Source: Calycina herbarum (Eukaryota; Ascomycota; Leotiomycetes; Helotiales; Pezizellaceae). Taken from it: a stretch of 64,000 bases of DNA. The stretch's first letter is position 1, and each line of letters opens with the position of its first letter. Location: positions 1 through 64,000 of the forward strand of contig LLEY01000027.1 of the NCBI GenBank assembly GCA_001414485.1. Direction: 5' to 3'. Made by a program: the position numbers and the translations under genes. Below the pieces are notes generated by a model that searched no databases, had not been told where the DNA came from, and saw nothing but the letters and a program-made list of their open reading frames with translations. Shown in pieces: positions 56,114 through 64,000 of the stretch.

Positions 56114-57943
56114 TGTGTGATGTGTATAAGTTGAGTGATGGCGGAATTATTTATGATAGATGCGAGGAGAGGTTTGGTTTGGAAAGGTTGAAAGTTAATA
56201 GGGAGTTTTCAAACAGGGAGGGATTGGGTTTAGATAGATGATGCTTCACTACGGAATAAAGTATCTGGCGTCTAGTAGATGATACACACTCATCGCTGCA
56301 TTCTTCGCCTTGGTAAGCTCCAGTGGATGCTAGTGTTAAAGAAATTTGACACCAGCATACCTTAACCCACTATTTCTATGTTCCATTTTACCTTACAAGG
56401 CATCAATTCCAAAAGAATACAGAGGCGCTTGTTCCATTGAGCAGTGCAGAGATTAAAGCAATCAAGAAACGGTCCATCTCTGCTATGCGTAAGATTTCAG
56501 TAACCAGCACCGCTAATATGATGAAGCAATGGAAGACCTATGAAGGAACCAAACCTTCAAATTCAAGATTCCAACCATTTACTGTCGAAAAACCACCCAT
56601 CGTCGATTCTACATAATAGCACCCCAGAAAAGATTTCACCCAAACTTCTTCTCCTTCCCAACTTTTTTCTAGAGCTTGCAAAGACTTATCTCCTTCCGCT
56701 CAAAACCACAGCCACAATCGTGACGTGTGGACGACGATGACTATCTGTATTACCCATATCTCAACCGCTCCTCTCCGCTCCTTATCTTAACCCTTCCCGC
56801 CCCGCCTAAAATCAACAACCAAAAAGCCCACTCTTACATCTGTAACCTTACAAAAACTCTTACAGCCCTCTTCCCAATCACCCAAACCACCCTAAAAACC
56901 AAAACAAGCCCCACCCCTTAGTAACCCTTGCTTCTCCTCTTTACACCGTTAAATTTGTTGTATGAAGTGATATAAAGTCTCGAGACGTCTCAAAAAGTAG
57001 CGATGGGCCTTTTTCAAGAGGTGGGGTATCAGGGGTTTTTGTTATGGTGATGCTCTGGTGAACAAGGGAGAGTTGAGTACAAAGTTATTCCCCAAAACAG
57101 AATGCAAGCCTACTCGTGACTCCATTTTCGGCCCCCAATGATGCTTGGTTTACTCGTAATCTAGTAGCTTACTCGGCACAATATTTGGGGGCCAAAAATG
57201 ATATTGGCTTACTTGACATTCGGTAGCTTACTCTTTTCGGCCTCCAAATATTGATTGGGTTACCCGACATCTAATAGCTTACTCAGTAAAATAATATTTG
57301 GGGGCCGAAATGATGTTAGCTTACTCGCGACTTTCTTTTTTACTACTAAACCTCCCATCAAAATGACTATAAATATCTTCAAACCAGCCCCTCACGATCA
57401 TATAAATCCAGGCCGTAAACTTAAAAAAAAACGAGAGTTCTTCGTATATTGGGTATTAAGATTACTATATGCAAGAAGCAAAACAACAACATGGCAAAAT
57501 CGCTATGCTCCAGAATTCAAGACCTAAAATCAAGATAAATCAAGAAAATCAGATAGAAGCAAGCCAAAAAGCAAGACCACAACAGCAGAGCGACCCGACC
57601 AAAGCAAAAGCAAAAGCAAAGATGTATCCCAGGGGTATTAATCCGCAATGCGAAAAGGAAGATGCCATCCAAAAGCAAATAGCCACTTGCACCAGATAAA
57701 AAGACAATCCATCCATTCACCCCAAAGAAAACATGCCAGCCAGAAGCGATGAAAAGAAAGACATTCCACATCAATCCATCATCCAACCCCGAAAGAAAAC
57801 GCAACATTTTAAATCCCCTCAAAACAACCAGAAACCCAGATGTGTACTGTCCCTTCCATCAATCTGCCCTCCCCAAAACGCCAATAAATGCAGAAAACAC
57901 CCCCCTTATCTATCGATAAAGAATTCTCCTCCTCCTAGAGATC
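56114..57943. other. Intergenic with minisatellite
   Basis: No gene was supported. Low-complexity C- and A-rich frames at 56,540-56,921 and a hydrophobic minus-strand frame at 57,517-57,822 were not called. Confidence 0.4.
57118..57335. repeat. Minisatellite, 54-60-bp unit, about 3.5 copies
   Basis: Imperfect direct repeats containing AATATTTGGGGGCC, AATGATnTTGGnTTACTCG and TAGCTTACTC. The motif TTTGGGGGCCnAAA is partly palindromic. Confidence 0.75.
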
Positions 57944-58737
57944 TCATCGATATCGTCCACTCTCACTAGGAATAAGTTCATACCCCCCTTCCTCGGGAAA
58001 GACGAAGGCAGAAAGGGATATGAAGCCTGCAGATAGAATAGCAATACTCCAACTAACAGTGCAAAGAATCCAACTCTTATCCAACTGCCACCCAACAAAA
58101 AAGCGATCATCGTTATCAAAAAGGTATGCCTATAAAAAGTACGTCATCAGCAAAACCGTCATACCAGCACTTCTCGTCAACCCCGCGAAAACAAAAGAGG
58201 GGAAGAAAATAGTATCACATACCACAATAGCCATAGCAGCACACTGCACAACCCCCACCAACACCAACAAAAAAGCAAGAACCTTCCACCCCGTCTCCCG
58301 CTTCTGTTTCGAGCCATTGATCACAACCATATAAGCCACAATCGTAGCGAGTTCCAAAACAGCAGCGAAAGACATCAGGAAGCCGACGGAGCGCCACATG
58401 GAGCAGAAGTACCGGTCTGTACCGGAGCAGTCTTCGAGTGTGGGGAAGTGGGCGCAGCCGTGTTCGCTTTCGCAGGATCGGTGGAGACCGATTACTTTTG
58501 TGAAGGTTTGGGATGGGTTGGAGGACGTGGTGGTGGTATAGGTTATCCAGTCAGGGATGAAGATTGAGGAGATTGTCATTGCTGTTGCTGTGGAATAGTT
58601 AGCATCTTGGAGATGGAAGAGGTGCTGTACTTGGTTGATTGTGCGAAGGGGCGATTGTTTGAAGGAAGATATATTATCGGTGACGTACCAGCAATAAACG
58701 CAACGAGCGCGGTGGAATAGATGATAACTCGTGTCAT
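57944..58737 (-). CDS. Four-helix claudin-like membrane protein, 3 exons
   Basis: A 199-aa fungal membrane protein. Exons: 58737-58689, 58587-58223, 58129-57944, with GT-AG introns and matching phases. TM1 is the N-terminus MTRVIIYSTALVAFIAATAM. An extracellular loop follows with IIPDWITY-like IFIPDWITYT, GLHRSC and further Cys, a spacing reminiscent of the W-GLW-C-C signature of claudin/PMP22 proteins. TM2 is VGFLMSFAAVLELATIVAYM, TM3 VLAFLLVLVGVVQCAAMAIV, and TM4 the last hydrophobic block (ILCTVSWSIAILSAGFISLS). A conserved-looking AYLFDNDDRFFVGWQLDKSW precedes TM4 and PEEGGYELIP ends the protein. I recall uncharacterised fungal homologues with the same layout. Function unknown; a plasma-membrane or cortical site is an inference. 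Confidence 0.82.
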
Positions 58738-59929
58738 TATGACCCTCGTATGTATGTCCCCAAGCAAGAAAAAAAGATATGTCTTCTTGATCTGTCGAGG
58801 AGGACGAGGATTGCGGATTTGCGAAGAAGTGATGAATTGAATTGAATTGAGTCGGGTGGTTGGTAGGCTGGCCCAGTTTGAGAGTTTGAGTTTGAGGAGG
58901 AGGGGTTCAAAGGTCAAAGGTCAAAAAAAGCGGCTGCCTTGCATATAAAGTGGGCTTGTCACACTGCAGACCTGCCGCATCCAGTACAGATGACAAGCGG
59001 TGAGAGCAATTCCCCAGCGAAATATCTCATACAACCTGGACAAGTTCAATTTCTTATCGATGCGAAATCTGATCTGTAGCGAATCTCAAAGCTCGTTTAC
59101 TGGTTAAACAGACTTGGGGGTTGCGCCATATAACTGAAGATGGCATTTAGAGAATGGGGTGGGCAACAACGACAATGAATCATTGGTGCATTTGGGCTTG
59201 GCTGATGCATATGACGGCATTAAGGGTTGCTGCAATGATTCACGAGACCTGTGATGGGCTGCGAGATGATAACGAGCGATGGACACTTCTTGCATGTGGC
59301 CTTCTTATTGGTTTTAACAACTCTTGAATATGCACATTGAGGGTCTACGAGAGGCTAGGTCGTGGGAAGGGGTCTTGGGAGGGTCGTGTAACATGCGGTT
59401 TGCGAGACGCTTGTAACGCTGAAAAGGGAATGTCCATCATGAGCTGCGGGGAAAATATTCCCATCATGTTAGGACGAATGATGGTGGTTAATATTTATTA
59501 TTCAGAGAGAGGGATGGAGAGATAAAGGTCTGGTTAAATGGTGGAGAGCTGAATAATAGTCGGGTCCCCTTCTCCTGCGCATTCGCTTGATATTACATGT
59601 GGGTTTTCTCCCGTAAGACTCGGAAAATAAATTGAGTTTTACTGAGAAGCTGGGATAATTAGTTTTAGATTGAACTTATCTTAGTAAGTGTGTCAGCAAA
59701 GTGTTTTCCAGCAATGTTATAGCTTGAGGCTTTTCATAAACCGTCAATTTTGGGTGTAAAATGTACGGCGTGTTAGATGTTTTTTTTGCGAGCTAATAGC
59801 CGGTTCCCCTTCTACGGCGCATTCGCTTGTAGTCGGTAAAAGCAAGTGCCTTGTAAACTCAAGTGTCCTGTGTAGCCGGAATAACCTCGGGAGTGGAATA
59901 TCTACCAAAACCACTACTAAAATAGATAA
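58738..59929. other. Intergenic, no gene seen
   Basis: It should contain the promoter of the membrane-protein gene. The words GCGCATTCGCTTG preceded by CCCCTTCT occur at about 59,570 and 59,810, a short direct repeat. AT-rich RIP sequence starts near 59,920. Confidence 0.4.
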
Positions 59930-61150
59930 ATAATATCCTATATTACTACTCTAATCGTCTATTCCAAAGTCTATAAAGTCTGTATTTGCTCTTATTAAGT
60001 TAATTAAGAATATACTCTCTTAAGAAGACGATAGATAATTAGAAATCTCGTCCCCGCTACTATCTAGGTAATCTAGGACTTCCTTACTACTTTTAAGATA
60101 TAATTAACCTAAAGTAAAAGACACTTCTAACTCTTCTTCTTCTTCTTATAACTGTGGTAGAGGAATAAGATCCTAGGATTAATATATCTTAAGCTTATTA
60201 ATTACTTATACTAATTTAGAATAAAAGTCTAGTAAAAGAGTATAACGTTTAAACTTATTAGGCTTCTTATCTAGCTCTCGGATATAGACAAGGTCTTCTA
60301 GTAGAGAGAGTATATCGTCCTTCTTATATTATATAAGTCTAGTCTTATATACTCTCTCGTCTTTGCGTACTTATATATCTTTATTTATAAGAGCTTTCCT
60401 AGCTTTATTAATAGCAGCTAAAAGCTTCTTTTCCTTCTTATATAAGGCCTCGGTTCTCTTATTCTTATTCTTCTTCTATATCTTCTCTTATAACCTAGTA
60501 ATAGCCGCTCTTTCTCTCTTATATATACTTCTCTATAAATTGCTCTTATACTTAGCGTCGACGAGTAGTTTTTACTAGAGAGTATAATATTAAACTATTA
60601 TAAGATATACCTTCTTAAGCGATATACTAACTTATATTATTATCTTCTTAAATAGATTAATAAAGAGATTAGAAAATTAAGTAGGATCTTAAGAGCCTAG
60701 AGCTTATATAGTTATAGTAGTAGTCTAGGTTTTCTCTAGATAAGTAGGAGGAAGACGAGGTAGCTCTAGATTAGTAACGTCGTCTATTATCTTTTTCTTC
60801 TTATTATACGACCTTATCTTTTTCTAGATAGCTTTCTAACTTAGCGAATAATAACTAGACTTAGTAAAAGCGTTCTTAATTATATAAATATTTATTATTT
60901 ATATATATATCTAAGTAAGATCTTAGAAGAAAGAAGCGACTAAATACTTAAAGTCTAGACTATAAAGAGCGTTAGTAATCGCTTACTAATAGTACTCTTT
61001 AAAGAGTCGGAAAATACTAACGTCTACTAGTTATAGAATATATATATAATAGAAGAGAAAGTACTATAGAAGTATATAGTTTTTATAATACTTAAGAATA
61101 AAAGAATTATATTAGTAAGTCTTATAGCTATTAAGAAGTAATATCCTCTA
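59930..61150 (-). mobile_element. pogo-type DDE transposase remnant, RIP-mutated
   Basis: Reading Gln/Trp stops through on the minus strand gives the C-terminal part of a fungal pogo-type transposase: DVSIFRLFKEYY, AITNALYSLDFKYLVASFF, NAFTKSSYYSLS, then a Lys-rich KKEKKLLAAINKAR-like tail. No terminal repeats were found, so ends are approximate. The element is cut or truncated beside the Gypsy LTR at 61,168. Confidence 0.65.
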
Positions 61151-61167
61151 TAGCTTATCTAGCCTAG

Positions 61168-61602
61168 TGTAACGAACCTCAAACGAACTAAACAAAGATA
61201 ACTAAGTCTCGAAGATTAGTATATAGTAAGAAGTATAAATACGCTAGGTTGTTTACTTAGAAGTGAACTCGTTACTTATATTAAAGATATTAAACAAGGT
61301 AATAAGATTAATAACTAAAGTTAAGTACGAAGCTCCTATCTAGATAGTAGACGTGCTAGTATATATAGAAGCTTCCTTCCTCGTACTAGCTTGCTAGCTT
61401 AGTTGCTCCGTCGCTGCTAGACTGCTAGATCTATCGCTCTGTCTAGCGAACTCTTATTACGTGATTATAACTAAAGGAAATCCCTGGATCGCTTAGCTAA
61501 CCTAACCCGATCCTTATCTACTATAAGAGTATTCTAATAGTGCTTAACCTGTTAGGACGCTGCCTAGTCTTTACTTATTACGTATATATGTAATTTGTAA
61601 TA
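61168..61602 (-). repeat. 3' LTR of Gypsy element 3
   Basis: About 435 bp. Its reverse complement aligns over its length with the 463-bp solo LTR at 28,671-29,133, with many C/T and G/A differences. No matching target duplication was found beside it. Confidence 0.82.
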
Positions 61603-61899
61603 CTATCCCCTTCTTAGCTTAGTATGTCTCTATATTTAAGTACGACCTAAGAAATATCGTTAGAAGGCTAGCGGCTTTCTTTCCTTTCTAATATAAATGC
61701 CCCCTATTCTCTACGACGAACTAACTACGAAGCTCTTAGTAGAGTAATTAATTTATCTAGTAAGAAAATAGCTCTATATACCTGTTATAAAAACACTAAT
61801 AAGGAATACGAGTGTTTTAGTCTTAGAGACTAAAAGCTATTATAGTATAGTTGTTATACTACTATAAACAAGTCTTATGATATTTGTATTATTAATTAA

Positions 61900-62319
61900 A
61901 TGTCTATAGTAAATGAGTAGGAGAGCGTCGACTCCTAGATCGAGTAGCTAGATAATAAAGAGGAGAAGAGTTATACGATTATAGCTAAGGCTATAGCTTA
62001 TATTCGTCGTCTGAAGAAGTAAAAACGCTAACTCTATAAGAAGCGTTAAAGGATAATAGCTGCTAGTCTTAACTCGCTTAATAAGTTAGATACTGCTAAA
62101 GATTTAGAAAGAAAGAAAAAAGAAAAGGAGGAAGAAAAGAAGCGGATAGAAGAAGAGGCTACTAGGCTGGCCGCTCTCTCTACGCCCGACGTTTCTAACC
62201 CTGCCTTCGTTCTAGGCCTTGACCTAGTCTTTCTTAAGTCCTTTCTTACTAACTACGCGATGTAGGTAGACTTAGGTTTTGATAGTAGAACTCCTAAAGT
62301 TCCTTCGAGTACTAGCTAA
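61900..62319 (+). pseudogene. Decayed antisense ORF inside Gypsy element 3
   Basis: From ATG at 61,900 to TAA at 62,317 the plus strand reads 139 codons. All seven internal stops (four TAG, three TAA) sit where Gln or Trp is plausible. Content is ordered as expected of a protein: an acidic start, an Arg/Lys-rich part (AYIRRLKK), LNSLNKLDTAKDLERKKKEK with a strongly predicted coiled coil, then AALSTPDVSNPAFVLGLDLV and FLKSFLTNYAM. It lies antisense to the retrotransposon, between its pol and 3' LTR, and its 3' end overlaps the end of pol tail to tail. I do not recognise the protein. Confidence 0.55.
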
Positions 62320-64000
62320 TGTTTTTTCTAGGTTCTTAAGTGTTTTCTAAATATAGGTAATCTAACTATTTTATTAAATATCTAACCTATCCTCTAATAA
62401 GTCTATAGTTAAGAATCCTCTTAACTTTATACTTAGTGTTTAGATTTACTAATTAAATTTCTATAAGTAGGGCTAGTAGTACTCCCGGTAGTGCTAGTTT
62501 AAGTAGGGATATATAGAATACTAGGTAGATGTTTATTATCTTTAGTAGTGCTAATTTATAATTTAAAGGTCTTCTAATACATTTGATTTTAAATAGTCTA
62601 AGTTTTTTATAATCTAGTTTATTACTTAGTCTTTTTATATTAATATTTTTCTATACTAAGTAGACTTTATCCCCCTCTTTTAGCGTTAGCTTCTAACTAC
62701 GTTATTTATTATAGTAGTATACATTTCTTTCTACTATAAATTATAGGTCCTCTATAAGTTCCTTATATAGACTCTTGATTTTCAAGACTTAAACACGAGC
62801 GAGTTAGTTATTAATAGTCGTAGATAATAGTTCTTAATACGCTATTAATTTATCTAAAATTAGCGTAGAATAGTATAATAAGTATTATTTCTATTACTAA
62901 ACTATTATAGGCAAACTATACTAAAGGCAGTAGTTCTACCTAGTTATCTTACTAGTAGTTTATATAATAATAAAGGTATGTTTTAACTACTTAATTTATT
63001 TGTTTATTTCCTTTATTTGTTTAAGAGTAGAAAGCTATAGATAGTTTTCTCTTTATACTTAATTACTCTATAAGAGCGATCTAGAATTTTAAAGTAAAGA
63101 GTTTATCTTTATCTAAGAGTATTTCTTTAAGTAGTCTATATCTTAAAACTACTTCTTTAAGGAATATAAATACTAGTTCCTTAGTTATACTTGATTCTAT
63201 ATATACTATTAAAATTATATATTTTGTAAGTTATTCTATAATAACTAGGATTACGTTATATTTAACTCCTATTATTAGATCTTTAGATTTTAGTAATTTA
63301 ATAATAAAATCTATAAATATTAATTTCTAAGGTACTTGTAGTATTAGAGTAGTGTTTATCTGTTTATAAGGAGTATAGTAGGAAGCCTTATTCCTAGTAT
63401 AGGTATTATATTCTACTATTACTTCCTTAACTATCGTAGATAACTAATTAATATAGTAATATTATCTTATTCTTTAGAGGGTTCTATAAATTTCTTAGTA
63501 ACCATAAGCAGGCATAGTATAGTATTTCTATACAAACTCCTTTATATACAAGCTAGGAACCTATAGTTTCCCTTTTATATACTAATTATAACCTTTGTAT
63601 ATATTCTAAATTTTATCTATCTAGATGTTATTTATTACTACTATTTTATATATAATAGGTACTAAGTCTCTATTCTTAAGAGTTTTTAAGATTATAATCT
63701 TTCTATACTCTTTATCTCTCTTATATCCGGTTTTCTAACTAAGAGTATTAGCTTAAGTATTTAATATTCCTTTTATATATTAAATAATAATATTAAATCC
63801 TTCTAATATCTCTGACTATCTAGCTAATTATCTAGTTATAAGTTCCTTAGTTATTATAAATATCCTAAGATTCTTATAATTAGATAAAACTATAACTAGG
63901 TATTTTATTAACTATAAATAGATTCTCTAGTATTCTAAGGCTAATACTATAGTAAGTAATTCTTTGTTAAAGATGCTATAGTTTTATTATACTAGGTTAA

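Larger units (their letters stand above)
61168..64000 (-). mobile_element. Gypsy element 3, 3' part, runs off the right edge
   Basis: A RIP-mutated Ty3/Gypsy chromovirus on the minus strand. From the right edge inward it shows integrase sequence (YVNYQQDNW-like, ELLPL, FAYNS, about 62,880-63,000), the integrase C-terminal EGDKVYLV and KLDYKKLRLFKIK block (about 62,600-62,690), and a chromodomain (YKVKRILNYRLIRG, about 62,360-62,430). The purine tract AAGAAGGGGATAG lies just before the LTR at 61,602-61,168. The LTR is the same family as the solo LTR at 28,671. A decayed antisense ORF sits between pol and the LTR. The 5' half is outside the window. Confidence 0.85.

Noticed and set aside
57517..57822. 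Hydrophobic minus-strand frame downstream of the claudin-like gene
   Set aside because: It starts with a non-ATG codon and its hydrophobicity follows from A/C-rich plus-strand composition.

Overview
The window is nuclear DNA of a filamentous ascomycete (Pezizomycotina; Leotiomycetes is plausible but not proven). Genes have short introns of about 45-150 nt with fungal splice signals, and Zn2Cys6, ERF4, LOS1-type and fungal permease genes are present. Several transposon copies carry the footprint of repeat-induced point mutation (RIP): extreme AT richness, G-to-A and C-to-T differences between paired repeats, and TAA/TAG where Gln or Trp codons should be. No prokaryotic, viral or CRISPR-type system was seen.

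Layout. 1-12.3 kb is a gene block: the 5' part of an unrecognised gene running off the left edge (-), a gamma-butyrobetaine-dioxygenase-like enzyme (+), a MUP1-type amino-acid permease (-), a 680-aa protein of unknown function (+) and an LAT-type amino-acid permease (-). Small TA-flanked DNA elements (two MITE copies and a deleted pogo/Fot1-like element) sit between them. 12.3-29.6 kb is a RIP island. It holds a complete Ty3/Gypsy chromovirus with 329-bp LTRs, then a Tad1-like LINE broken by three later insertions: a second complete Gypsy element, an unclassified 1.07-kb insertion with an (AAT)n tail and 15-bp target duplication, and a solo LTR.

29.6-49.7 kb is a second gene block: class III aminotransferase (+), ERF4 palmitoyltransferase subunit (+), acidic hypothetical protein (-), tRNA exportin LOS1 (-), Zn2Cys6 regulator (-) and a frameshifted short-chain dehydrogenase (+). 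A 592-bp hAT-like MITE with a perfect 8-bp target duplication lies before LOS1. 49.7-57.9 kb is gene-poor. It carries a 510-bp CAGTG-ended element, a RIP-killed Tc1/mariner element, two related small ORFs on either side of it, and a minisatellite. A four-helix claudin-like membrane protein gene (-) follows at 57.9-58.7 kb. From about 59.9 kb to the right edge is a second RIP region: a pogo-type transposase remnant, then the 3' part of a Gypsy element (-) that carries a decayed antisense ORF between pol and its LTR.

The genes do not form one obvious pathway. The dioxygenase, two amino-acid permeases and the PLP decarboxylase/aminotransferase would fit amino-acid or amine use, but the transposon island splits them and their strands differ. 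The strongest candidates for something undescribed are the 1.07-kb insertion, the antisense ORF in the Gypsy element, the small two-member ORF family and the 680-aa orphan protein.
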